Below, one piece after another: positions 1 to 8,184 of a DNA stretch of 64,000 nt. This DNA is from Lysobacterales bacterium (GTDB lineage Bacteria > Pseudomonadota > Gammaproteobacteria > Xanthomonadales > BPKI01), in the NCBI GenBank assembly GCA_026005055.1, contig BPKI01000001.1, forward strand, positions 2,065,290 through 2,129,289, read 5' to 3'. A program made the position numbers and the translations under genes. The notes beneath the pieces were generated by a model. It did not search any database, was not told the DNA's origin, and saw only the letters and a list, made by a program, of their open reading frames with translations. Position 1 is the stretch's first letter. Each line of letters starts with the position of its first letter.

Positions 1-909
1 GAGGAGCTGCCCGCGGTCATCCTGAAGCCCGATGTCTTTCTCTGGCTTGGGCTCTACGAGCCGGAGGCCGAACTGCTCGAGAGGCTCAAAGCCCTCTTCG
101 GCTTGCACGAGCTCGCACTCGAAGACGCGCACAAGGCCCATCAACGGCCCAAAATCGAGCGTTACGGCGAGATGCTGTTCGTCGTCCTGCATACCGTTCA
201 GTTTCAGGAAGGCGAGCCGAAGCGCGGCGAGACTCATCTCTTTGTGGGACCGCATTTCCTGATCAGCGTGCGCCATGGCGCGTCCCTTTCCTATGCACCG
301 GTGCGCGCCCGCTGCGAGGCCGATCCCCGCCTGCACCGGCACGGACCCGCCTTCGCGCTCTATGCCATCTGCGACTTCGTCGTCGATCAGTACCTGCCCG
401 TGGCGGAAAGCTGCGAACGCGAGCTGGAAAGACTGGAGGAGAGCATCTTCCAGCAGGCCATGAGCCGCGCCACCGTGCACCGCCTCTACACGCTCAAGAA
501 GCGCCTGCTCGAGCTCAAGTTCACGCTGGCGCCGATGCAGGACGTCCTCGCCCAGCTCACCCGCGGCCACGAGCCCTTCGTGCCGCCGGCGATGCAACCC
601 TACTTCCGCGACGTGCTCGATCACGCCCAGCGGGCCGCGAGCACCATCGACGCCGTGGCCGATCTGCTCGGCTCGGCGCTGCAGGTGAAACTCGCGCTCG
701 TCACCGTCGGCCAGAACGAAGTGGTGAAGAAACTCGCCGGCTGGGCCGCGCTGGTCGCCGTCCCGACGCTGGTAGCGAGCTGGTACGGCATGAACTTCGA
801 GCACATGCCCGAACTCTCCGAGCCGCTGGCCTACCCCATCCTCACCGGCGCCGTGGCGCTCGTCGTCGCCGCGCTCTACGGGTTGCTAAAGCGCGCCGGA
901 TGGCTTTAG
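1..909 (+). CDS. corA: CorA-family divalent cation transporter, 5' end missing
   Basis: The reading frame is open from the first base and ends at TAG 907-909, so the start lies upstream of the window. The visible 302 residues carry the CorA hallmark near the C-terminus: a YGMN motif (in SWYGMNFEHMPE) that closes the first of two membrane helices, then a second hydrophobic segment (YPILTGAVALVVAALYG) and a short basic tail. The preceding region is the long charged cytoplasmic helix typical of CorA funnels. By family knowledge it forms a pentameric Mg2+ (or Co2+/Ni2+/Zn2+) channel in the inner membrane. The loop after GMN reads FEHMPE, consistent with the usual acidic selectivity loop. It is the only gene on the left side of the defence locus. 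The choice of transported ion is not certain. Confidence 0.9.
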   Translation, partial: EELPAVILKPDVFLWLGLYEPEAELLERLKALFGLHELALEDAHKAHQRPKIERYGEMLFVVLHTVQFQEGEPKRGETHLFVGPHFLISVRHGASLSYAPVRARCEADPRLHRHGPAFALYAICDFVVDQYLPVAESCERELERLEESIFQQAMSRATVHRLYTLKKRLLELKFTLAPMQDVLAQLTRGHEPFVPPAMQPYFRDVLDHAQRAASTIDAVADLLGSALQVKLALVTVGQNEVVKKLAGWAALVAVPTLVASWYGMNFEHMPELSEPLAYPILTGAVALVVAALYGLLKRAGWL

Positions 910-1086
910 TCGCCAAGCACGGAGCCCACGGCAAGGTCTATTGCTTCGCAGTCAGGACGAACGCCAGCGAAGCGACCTCAGTCGAGCTCTCGGAGGCGAA
1001 GCTCACCATGAGCAAGGGATTCGGGCGACCTGGCGCAACGGCGCGCCCCGATGCGCAAGGCGCCATGCGTGATTATTCTGCTCCCA

Positions 1087-4000
1087 TCAGACCGTGGGAT
1101 CGTCACCTCCACGTGGTGACGGCTCATAAGTCAAGCTAAAGCTCGTTTCGTTCAGCCAGCGTCGGAACGATTCGTTGTCCATGAATTGCTTGAACAGCTC
1201 CGCGTCGTCCTTCATCAGCGCGGTCATGACCCGCAGGAGTGCCTTGTCATGCTCGATGCGGGCGTTCTGCCTGTCGGAGTTCCGGCGCGCGTTCTGGTAT
1301 GCCTTGTCGGCGGCCACGCGGTTCGGGATGTCCTCAGTGATCAGCTTGTGCACGCGGTCGGCATCGGACCACTGGATGTTGCCGAACTGCTCATTGAACG
1401 CCCTGATGATGTTGGACAGCCGGTCGAATTCGGGCTCCGGCTTGCGACCGCCGCCCGCAGTCGGCACCGGTTCGATCTCGGCGTCCGAGTCCGGAAGCTG
1501 GACCCGCATCGCCGCCTGCTTTTCGACCCGGTAGCTGTCCATGTCGATCGCTTCGAGGATGCCCTTCGATAAGTCCTCCTCGACCGGCGCCGGCAGCTTG
1601 GGCACCAGAAACGTCAGGAAAATCGAGAGCTTTTCCCACTCGACGTTCGTGTACGGCAGGATCGAGGAGAGAAACCCGTAGGTGCGGAGGAACGCCTTGG
1701 CCTTGCCCTTGAAGTCCACCTGTTCGTCCTCGTCCAGCCGCTCGAGGTAATCGGCGACACAGGCATCGAGGATCGGGTCCAGCTTGTCGCGGTCCGCGCC
1801 ACCGAGGTACAGCCGCACCAAATCCTCCACCTGCGCGGCGGCATAGACCTGGTAGCCATCGAGCGCGGCTTGGAGGTCGTGCAGTTTGTTCGGGTCGGTC
1901 TCCTCGGCGAGGATCGTCGTGCGGTAGTAGTCGGCGAATGCCTGCCGGATCGTATCGGCGTCGTTCATAAAGTCGAGCACGAACACATCGTGCTTCTTCG
2001 GGTGCGCGCGGTTGAGCCTTGAGAGTGTCTGCACCGCCTCGATGCCGGAGAGCGGCTTGTCCACGTACATCGTGTGCAGCAGCGGCTCGTCGTAGCCGGT
2101 CTGGAACTTGTCGGCGCAGATCAGAAAGCGATACGGATCCTCGCGGATCTTGTCGGCGATCTGGCTCGAGGGAAAGCCGTTGAGCGAGGCTTCCGTCACC
2201 TTCGCGCCGGCGTATTCGTGCTCGCCGGAAAAGGCCACGATCGCCCGATACGGGCTCTTGCGCTCGGCGAGATAGGCCTGGAACGCGCGGAAGTACTGGA
2301 TCGCGCGCTCGATGCCGCTCGTCACCACCATCGCACGCGCCTCACCGCCGATTTTGTTCTGCGCCAGCACCTGCTCGTAGAAGTGATCCACCATGATTTC
2401 GGCCTTCAGGCGAATCGCGTGATCGTGGCTTTCCACATACCGGCGCAGCTTCTTGTGTGCCCGCTTGGTGTCGAACTCCGGGTCGCCCTCGATCTTCTTG
2501 ACCAGCCTGTAGTAGCTGTTGACCGGCGTGTAGTGCTTGAGCACATCCAGAATGAAGCCCTCCTGGATCGCCTGCTTCATCGTGTAGCAGTGGAACGGCC
2601 GGTGCTTGACTGTGCCGTCGGGCTGCGGTTCCGGCGTGCCGAAGATCTCCAAGGTTTTGTTCTTGGGCGTGGCGGTGAAGGCGAAGTAACTGGCATTGGA
2701 CAAGAGCTTCTTCGCCTCCATCAGCCGGTTGATTTTGTCTTCCAGCGTCTCGTCTTCGTCCGAGACACCAGCCGGAGAGAGCGCCATCGACACGGCCGCC
2801 GACGTTCGCCCGCCCTGGCTCGAATGCGCCTCGTCGATCACGATGGCGAACTTGCGGCCACGGTGCTCGGCGCCGATCTCGTCCAGGATGAACGGGAACT
2901 TCTGCACCGTGGAGATGATGATCTTCTTCCCCTCGGCGATGAACTTCCGCAGGTCGCCGGAGCGTTCGGCGTGCCCGACGGTTGCGCCCACCTGCGCGAA
3001 CTGCTTGATCGTGTCGCGGATCTGCTGGTCGAGAATGCGCCGGTCGGTGACGACGATGATCGAATCGAATACCGTCGCGCCGTCCTTCGCGAGGCCGATG
3101 AGCTGGTGTACGAGCCAGGCGATCGAGTTCGACTTGCCGCTGCCGGCCGAGTGCTGGATCAGGTAGCGTCGGCCTACCCCGTGTTCGCGCGCATCGGCGA
3201 GCAGCCGGCGCACCACGTCGAGCTGGTGGTAGCGCGGCCAGATTTGCAGGGGCCTCTTCTTGCCGGTCTTTTCGTCTTTGAATTCGACGATCTGCGCGTA
3301 GTTCTCCAGGATGTCCGTCAGACTCGCGCGGGTGAGGATCCTTTTCCACAGGTAGTCGGTCTTCAGCCCGTTCGGATTGGGTGGGTTGCCGGCGCCGTCG
3401 TTCCAACCCAGGTTGAAGGGCAGAAACCACGAGTCCTTGCCCCTCAAGTGCGTGCAAAAGCGCACCTCGTGGTCATCCACCGCGAAGTGCACCACACAGC
3501 GCCCGAAGGCGAACAGCGGCTCGCGCGGGTTGCGATCGCGCTTGTATTGCTCGATCGCATCCTCAACGGTTTGCTTGGTCAGGCTGTTCTTGAGTTCAAA
3601 GGTCGCGATCGGCAGACCGTTGATGAACAGCGCCAGATCGAGCGCGCGCTGCGTCTGGTCGTGGCTGTAGCGCAACTGCCGCGTCACGCTGAAGCGGTTG
3701 GCCTCGTACCGCTCGGCGGCCTTGGTATTGCCCGGCGACGGCGTGCCGTAAAAGAGGTCGATATGGTGCGGCCCGTGCTTCAGTCCGTGGCGCAGCACGT
3801 TGATCGTGCCGCGCTTGCTCACCTCGCCCCGCAGCCGCGCCAAGAACTTGCGCCGCGTCGGAGTGTCGTTGCCGAGGTCGAGGGCATCGGCCACCGCTGG
3901 CTGCGTGGCGCGGAGGAAGGCCCTAAGCTGCGCGAGGTCCACGCAGTATTCGCGGTCATAGTCATCGGCCGCGCCGCCGATCCAACCCGCCGTATAGGTC

Positions 4001-4131
4001 GCCGGTGGCTCCCCAACCGTGTTGGCCGACACCTCCGAATCGCAGGGCGCGCCGGTCAGCGCGGTGCAGATCAGCCGTTCCAGGCCACGCTCGGAGGTGT
4101 CGCTGAACGGCCGCTCGCTCATCGTGCTCAC
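1087..4131 (-). CDS. hsdR: Type I restriction enzyme, R (motor/nuclease) subunit
   Basis: The protein has 1014 residues, a normal HsdR length. The N-terminal nuclease core is visible as D165 followed by E179-L-K181 (ATFELKN), the PD-(D/E)xK pattern. The SF2 translocase follows with Walker A HSAGSGKS (327-334), DEAH box VIDEAHS (433-436), a FTATPK motif III and a QTLSRLNRAHP motif VI. HsdR pumps DNA in an ATP-dependent way and cuts unmodified DNA in complex with HsdM2-HsdS. The start is GTG at 4131 (next ATG at 4122); the GTG lies 2 bp after the stop of a possible 33-residue ORF. It is the last gene of the minus-strand operon and is separated from hsdS by darT, darG and a nucleotidyltransferase gene. 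The reading frame is intact. Confidence 0.95.
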   Translation of the reverse strand: MSTMSERPFSDTSERGLERLICTALTGAPCDSEVSANTVGEPPATYTAGWIGGAADDYDREYCVDLAQLRAFLRATQPAVADALDLGNDTPTRRKFLARLRGEVSKRGTINVLRHGLKHGPHHIDLFYGTPSPGNTKAAERYEANRFSVTRQLRYSHDQTQRALDLALFINGLPIATFELKNSLTKQTVEDAIEQYKRDRNPREPLFAFGRCVVHFAVDDHEVRFCTHLRGKDSWFLPFNLGWNDGAGNPPNPNGLKTDYLWKRILTRASLTDILENYAQIVEFKDEKTGKKRPLQIWPRYHQLDVVRRLLADAREHGVGRRYLIQHSAGSGKSNSIAWLVHQLIGLAKDGATVFDSIIVVTDRRILDQQIRDTIKQFAQVGATVGHAERSGDLRKFIAEGKKIIISTVQKFPFILDEIGAEHRGRKFAIVIDEAHSSQGGRTSAAVSMALSPAGVSDEDETLEDKINRLMEAKKLLSNASYFAFTATPKNKTLEIFGTPEPQPDGTVKHRPFHCYTMKQAIQEGFILDVLKHYTPVNSYYRLVKKIEGDPEFDTKRAHKKLRRYVESHDHAIRLKAEIMVDHFYEQVLAQNKIGGEARAMVVTSGIERAIQYFRAFQAYLAERKSPYRAIVAFSGEHEYAGAKVTEASLNGFPSSQIADKIREDPYRFLICADKFQTGYDEPLLHTMYVDKPLSGIEAVQTLSRLNRAHPKKHDVFVLDFMNDADTIRQAFADYYRTTILAEETDPNKLHDLQAALDGYQVYAAAQVEDLVRLYLGGADRDKLDPILDACVADYLERLDEDEQVDFKGKAKAFLRTYGFLSSILPYTNVEWEKLSIFLTFLVPKLPAPVEEDLSKGILEAIDMDSYRVEKQAAMRVQLPDSDAEIEPVPTAGGGRKPEPEFDRLSNIIRAFNEQFGNIQWSDADRVHKLITEDIPNRVAADKAYQNARRNSDRQNARIEHDKALLRVMTALMKDDAELFKQFMDNESFRRWLNETSFSLTYEPSPRGGDDPTV

Positions 4132-4133
4132 CG

Positions 4134-4235
4134 TCAGTCCGTGGCGCCCGATTCCGGCAGGGCTCCGATCGCTGTCAGGACGCGACGCGCAGCCGCCAGT
4201 ATCTCGGACGAATTGCCGAGCTCAGCGGAGGTCAT
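4134..4235 (-). CDS. Possible 33-residue small protein between the nucleotidyltransferase gene and hsdR
   Basis: A short frame runs from ATG 4235 to TGA 4134. A good ribosome binding site, GGAGG, lies 5 nt before the ATG. It overlaps the 3' end of the nucleotidyltransferase gene by 14 bp and stops 2 bp before the GTG of hsdR, so it would tie the two genes together by translational coupling. The predicted peptide (starting MTSAELGNSS) contains one likely amphipathic helix and no motif I recognise. It may be a real small gene, a truncated remnant of a partner gene, or simply a coupling leader for hsdR. Confidence 0.3.
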   Translation of the reverse strand: MTSAELGNSSEILAAARRVLTAIGALPESGATD

Positions 4236-4914
4236 CTTCGCCTCCGATCACGAAGATCTTGGGCTGCGCCGCGATGCGCGCCGCGAAGCTGCCGGCCTCG
4301 GCCCGCTTGCGCCGCCACTCGCTGCGCGTCATCAGGTTCGGGTTCACCCGCCGCGCCAGCGCTTCCTCCGCTGCCGCTAGCGCGGCGGTGAGGCTCGCGT
4401 CATCCAGATCGTCAGCGATCACCATCAGGTCGATGTCGCTTGCCGCGCGATCGGCACCCTCGGCCACCGAGCCGTGAACGAAGGCCGCGGCAATACGGCC
4501 GGCGAGCGGCGCCAGCGCCGCCCGCAGCGGCCCCGCGAGCCCCACGGTCTTGCGCACCAGCCCGAGGAGCTCCGCGTACACCGGCGCGCGCTCGTTCGCC
4601 CGATAGAACTTCTGATTGCCCACCGTTTCCACCTGCAGCAGCCCGGTGGCCGCAAGGCGCGTCAGCAAGCGGTGCACGGCCCCGGTCCCGGAGCCCGCGA
4701 GACGGATCAGCTCCGCACTCTGAAAGCGCCGCTCGGGCTGGCCGAAGAGCAGCCCAAGGAGGCGCTGCTGCACGGGCGTGAACAGCACGTCGGCCAGCGC
4801 GGTCGGCGCGGGTGGGGGCGACTCGGTTCCGAACGTTCCCATATCGGGAATGAGCGTACCCACCTCGGGAATGATTGACCAGCGCGCCGAAGGGCTCAGT
4901 CCGGGATCAGGCAT
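4222..4914 (-). CDS. Winged-helix protein with MNT-type nucleotidyltransferase domain
   Basis: The start used is ATG 4914 (230 residues), preceded by a modest AGGG site; GTG 4932 and ATG 4842 are alternatives. After an unusual leader with two copies of an IP-x-x-GT motif comes a winged helix-turn-helix (FTPVQQRLLGLLFGQPER to about residue 110). A minimal nucleotidyltransferase domain follows, with the signature HGSVAEG...SDIDLMV, in which both metal-binding Asp residues are present. Such proteins pair DNA binding with nucleotide transfer. They occur in defence and toxin-antitoxin contexts, where MNT domains can modify a partner (AMPylation of HEPN toxins is the known case). No HEPN partner is seen here. 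The position 10-30 bp after darG and before hsdR suggests a regulator of this operon. That role is inferred. Confidence 0.75.
   Translation of the reverse strand: MPDPGLSPSARWSIIPEVGTLIPDMGTFGTESPPPAPTALADVLFTPVQQRLLGLLFGQPERRFQSAELIRLAGSGTGAVHRLLTRLAATGLLQVETVGNQKFYRANERAPVYAELLGLVRKTVGLAGPLRAALAPLAGRIAAAFVHGSVAEGADRAASDIDLMVIADDLDDASLTAALAAAEEALARRVNPNLMTRSEWRRKRAEAGSFAARIAAQPKIFVIGGEDDLR
4836..4871. promoter_or_regulatory. Two tandem palindromes, 21 bp apart, operator-like
   Basis: On the plus strand TTCCC-5 nt-GGGAA (4836-4850) is followed by TACCC-5 nt-GGGAA (4857-4871). The two elements are 21 bp apart, two turns of the DNA helix, as expected for cooperative binding of a dimeric regulator on one face. 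They lie in the 5' part of the winged-helix/nucleotidyltransferase gene and overlap its alternative start at 4842, so autoregulation is possible. The same bases also encode the repeated IP-x-x-GT peptide, so a protein-level explanation cannot be excluded. Confidence 0.45.
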
Positions 4915-4942
4915 TCGACGCCCTGCTGGCACCTGCCCGTGG

Positions 4943-6013
4943 TCATCGCCACCCCGGCACGCGTTCGGCGAACGCGGGCACCCAGCGCTGCCGCGTCAAG
5001 ACCTCGGCCGCAATCCCGATCTGCCGCGGCGTGAACTGGCGCTTGCGCTCGTTCCAAGCGTAGGTGCGCGCGACCACCTCGGGCAGCGTGCGTACCGGTT
5101 CGCGGCTCATGACCCAATGCACCGTGGAGAGAAGCTCCAGCCCGAACGGCGACTCGAAGCCTTCCACGAGGGCAGCCACCCGGTCGAAGCGTTCGCGCGT
5201 CTCTTGGTGCTCGGCGATGAATGCCGCCGCCTCCTCCACGGCACCGGGAACCAGCGTCAACGGTTTGTCCTGGGCATCGCCGCCGTCGCGGTAACCCGCG
5301 ATCAGGTGTCCTTCGATCGCGCGCAGCACGTGGCGCAGGTTCTCGGCATAAGGGCCGTAGGGCGCAGCCCTGTAGCGCAGCCCGAGCGGCTCCCCTGCCT
5401 CCTGCAGGAAGTACATCAGTTTGTGCACTTCCAGCAGCGTCACGAAGGGATCGAGCAAACCGCCCAGGTAGCGGTGCATCAACCCCACCAGCGCGGCCCG
5501 GCCTGCGGTCATCTTCGGCACCTCGCGGCGATGCTTCATAGTGTCGGAGGCCGGCGCGCCATGGGGTTCATACACGATGACGTGGACATCGTCGAGCGCT
5601 CGCAGCGCCGCTTCGATGCGCGGACGCACCTCGGTTACCCAGTCGAGCCCGCCCAGACCGCTAGCGAGCGGCGGCAGCGCGATCGAGCGAATGCGCCGGG
5701 CGCGAATCTCCGCGACCAGCGCCACGAGGCCGGCCTCGATGTCCTCGATGCGGCTCTTACCACGCCAATGGCGCTTGGTGGGAAAGTTGATGATGTAGCG
5801 CGGCGGCGTGAGCTGCCCAGTCTCGAAGACGAACATGCGGCCCGGCCGCACCTGATCGCGTTTGCAGGCGGCCGCGTAGGCTTTGAAGTTCTCCGGAAAC
5901 GCGTTCTTGAACTGAAGCGCGATGCCGCGCCCCATCACGCCCACACAGTTGACCGTGTTGACGAGCGCTTCCGCCTCGCTTTTCAGGATGTCTCCGCTGC
6001 GGTACTCGATCAT
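4943..6013 (-). CDS. darG: DarG macrodomain antitoxin (DNA ADP-ribosylglycohydrolase)
   Basis: The protein has 356 residues. The start is ATG 6013, with a strong AGGAGG about 7 nt upstream, 23 bp after the darT stop. The N-terminal ~155 residues are a DarG-type macrodomain: NTVNCVGVMGRGIALQFK near residues 19-36 is the ADP-ribose-binding loop. K80 in NFPTKRHWR matches the catalytic lysine position known for Thermus aquaticus DarG. The C-terminal ~190 residues match the second DarG domain, which by family knowledge binds and neutralises DarT directly. DarG removes ADP-ribose from thymidine in single-stranded DNA and so reverses DarT damage. Unlike darT, it has its own strong ribosome binding site, consistent with antitoxin excess. 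Confidence 0.93.
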   Translation of the reverse strand: MIEYRSGDILKSEAEALVNTVNCVGVMGRGIALQFKNAFPENFKAYAAACKRDQVRPGRMFVFETGQLTPPRYIINFPTKRHWRGKSRIEDIEAGLVALVAEIRARRIRSIALPPLASGLGGLDWVTEVRPRIEAALRALDDVHVIVYEPHGAPASDTMKHRREVPKMTAGRAALVGLMHRYLGGLLDPFVTLLEVHKLMYFLQEAGEPLGLRYRAAPYGPYAENLRHVLRAIEGHLIAGYRDGGDAQDKPLTLVPGAVEEAAAFIAEHQETRERFDRVAALVEGFESPFGLELLSTVHWVMSREPVRTLPEVVARTYAWNERKRQFTPRQIGIAAEVLTRQRWVPAFAERVPGWR

Positions 6014-6036
6014 GGCCAGCTCCTCCTCTCTCGCCG

Positions 6037-6678
6037 TCAGTAATACCACTCCGGCCGAATCTCGACCGGTGGCCTGTGTCCCTGCGCCGGCAGCGCCTCG
6101 ACCACGGCGGTCTGCATTGCCTTCGAGAGCACACCGATGCGCTCCACCAGATGCCAGGGAAAGCTCCGTTCCAACAGAAACTCGGCCTGCTTGCCCTCCT
6201 TGCACTGGCGCCAGTCCGTGGCGCGCACGGCGTTCCAGTCGATCTCGCCAAGCTGGCGAAGGTCGCTGCGATCCTCGAAGTACCGAGCACCTGCGTTCGA
6301 CAGCGTGAACGCCCAGCGCCTATTATTCTCATTCGCCCAGGCGACGACCCCATATAGATCCGCTTCGAGATGGACGATCCGCTCCTGTCCGCCGCGGTAG
6401 CTCAACTCCGGGTGATTGCCCTGATGGATCAGGTACAGCATGACCGAACGCGGGCAGAAGTAGAAGGGCACGCAATCACCCACGAACAGATCCGGATGAC
6501 TGGTCAGGCGAAGCTCGTTCAGCCGCCGCCACTTGATGCTATTCATGCCGATCGCGGTGCCGGGTAGCGCTCGCCGCGCAACCTCTCGATCACACCAGAG
6601 ACGCCCTTCGGCCACGATCGACGGCAGCCGGTCCACATGCACGATGTGGTAGAGCTTCGGCCGCGCCGGCACGGTCAC
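6037..6678 (-). CDS. darT: DarT DNA ADP-ribosyltransferase toxin
   Basis: The protein has 213 residues and the DUF4433/DarT fold. Visible family motifs are YHIVHVDRL near the N-terminus, the MNSIKWRRL segment with R51 (or R52) in the position of the known catalytic arginine, YFCPRSVMLY at 73-82, and E166 in KQAEFLLERSFPW, matching the conserved catalytic glutamate. DarT uses NAD+ to ADP-ribosylate thymidine in specific motifs of single-stranded DNA, which blocks replication; related systems protect against phage. The start is GTG 6678, which overlaps the hsdS stop as GTGA. No separate Shine-Dalgarno stands out, so expression probably depends on ribosomes finishing hsdS. All key residues are present, so the toxin should be active. 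Confidence 0.92.
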   Translation of the reverse strand: MTVPARPKLYHIVHVDRLPSIVAEGRLWCDREVARRALPGTAIGMNSIKWRRLNELRLTSHPDLFVGDCVPFYFCPRSVMLYLIHQGNHPELSYRGGQERIVHLEADLYGVVAWANENNRRWAFTLSNAGARYFEDRSDLRQLGEIDWNAVRATDWRQCKEGKQAEFLLERSFPWHLVERIGVLSKAMQTAVVEALPAQGHRPPVEIRPEWYY

Positions 6679-8184
6679 GCCTCGGCCTCCTCGGGTTCGG
6701 GATCGAGGCCGTCACTTGCATCATCGTCCGGCGCTTCGCCGAGTGCTTCGGGTTCGTCGAGGGGCTCCAGTTCGTCGGCCTCGGGCGGCTCATCGGGCAA
6801 CCGCGCCGCCACCTCTCGCACGTCGAGCTTGCCGGTGACCACGTCGGCGATCAGGCGGGTGCGGAAGTCGCGGAGAAGATCAATTTCAGTCTGGGCAGAT
6901 TCCACTGCGCCTGTGAGTCGTGCTGTGGCGTTATCGAGATAGATGACGATCTGTCGCTGCTCTTCAATCGGGGGAATGGCGAGTGCGAGGTCCCTCCATC
7001 GCTCTGTGGGAAATCGCTTCGTACCATGCCCAGCTTCATCAATCATGGGGACAAACGTGGCTTGCGCTGCATCCATGCGGTATGCCAGATAACCAGCGTC
7101 GATCCCTGTTGCGGGAATGATTGCCTTCATATCCTGATTGATCGTCACTGCCTCGACCGTTCGAGCAATCGGTACTCTTCGAGCGAGGATCATTCCCCGC
7201 ACAACAAGCAAGACCGACCCCGCCGGAACGAGCCGCAACGAGGTCACTTCAAGCGCCTTCGCCGAAACATGCATCTCGGCGCCCGAGATCGTGAAGCGCT
7301 TCATATCCTTGGGTGTCACCCATGGAATGTCACCGCCCCAAAGCGATCGGTCCGCCATACTTGGCGTCAACCCGCCGACGATCGACCCGCATTGCCTAAT
7401 TTTTCGCACTTCCCAATGCTCCGGCACATCGCCGAGCCATTCGACGCCGGAGGGCTTGTAGGCCGCGTAGGGCTGGCCGGTGCGCACGTCGATCTGGCCG
7501 GTGACGGCGCGGTGGATGATGGCTGCTTTCAGCTCCTCCAGCAGCTTGATCAGCTTCTGCTTGGCGCGGATGTACCGCCGAATCCGCCGGTCCGCGTGGT
7601 CGAGGAAGCGCACGATGGCGGCTTGTTCGGGGAGGGGCGGCAGAGCCAGCGTAAGTCGCTTCAATTCACTTGCCGTACAATACTGCCACGACAGTGAAGC
7701 CGCGCCCCACTGCACGCTTTCTGCTTTCGTGACGGCTGGCGAATCCGACGCGTAGTCCCAGGTAGCGCGGCAGCGGCCGGCGACTCTCGCGGGCGCAAGC
7801 ACGAGAATGTCGCCGCCACATCTGGCCTCGCCTTCGATCAGATTGACGGACGACCGCCCGATGTCCTCCTCCGTCTCGCCAGCTCGCTGCGAACAGCACG
7901 TCGCCATACCGAATCCGCGTATACGCCTCTGCGCGGTCGGCGGGCACGCTGGCCTTCGATCGAGTGACTAAAGAACTCATGCCTTGTGTACAAGTCACCA
8001 TAGCGAACACAGGGAATCCCGAAGGCAACCTCGTCGCCCTCTGGTTGCGCTCGCCGTCTGTCCCTTGAAAAGCGCCCCGATACGCCCTCAGTCTGGGCGT
8101 ACCGTCCCAATGCTCCGGCACCTCGCCCAGCCAGGGCACGCCGGAGTCCTTCATCTTCGGATAGGGCTTCAGGCCGTCGAACAT
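6675..8184 (-). pseudogene. hsdS: Type I restriction-modification specificity subunit, reading frame broken three times
   Basis: HsdS recognises the target sequence with two target-recognition domains joined by helices. The start (ATG 8184) reads MFDGLKPYPKMKDSG-VPWLGEVPEHW, a classic HsdS N-terminus, and overlaps the upstream ATPase gene by 16 bp. The protein then continues in three frames. A one-base loss near 8041 leads into DEVAFGIPCVRYGDLYT; a one-base gain around 7955-7972 leads into ADRAEAYTRIRYGDVLF; an extra base at about 7881 leads into GETEEDIGRSSVNL. From there the second half is intact to 6675, including helix 1 (PLPEQAAIVRFLDHADRRI), a second VEWLGDVPEHWEV unit, and an acidic tail. 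All breaks fall in the first recognition domain, so it is either decaying or mis-sequenced. If the breaks are real, methylation and restriction would both fail. Confidence 0.85.

Noticed and set aside
1101-1121. Hairpin CGTCACC-7 nt-GGTGACG as terminator of hsdR
   Set aside because: It lies inside the last codons of hsdR and has no T tract after it.
2074-4380. 768-codon plus-strand open frame opposite hsdR
   Set aside because: It is antisense to an intact HsdR with all motifs. High-GC codon use creates long mirror frames, and the product has no recognisable domain.
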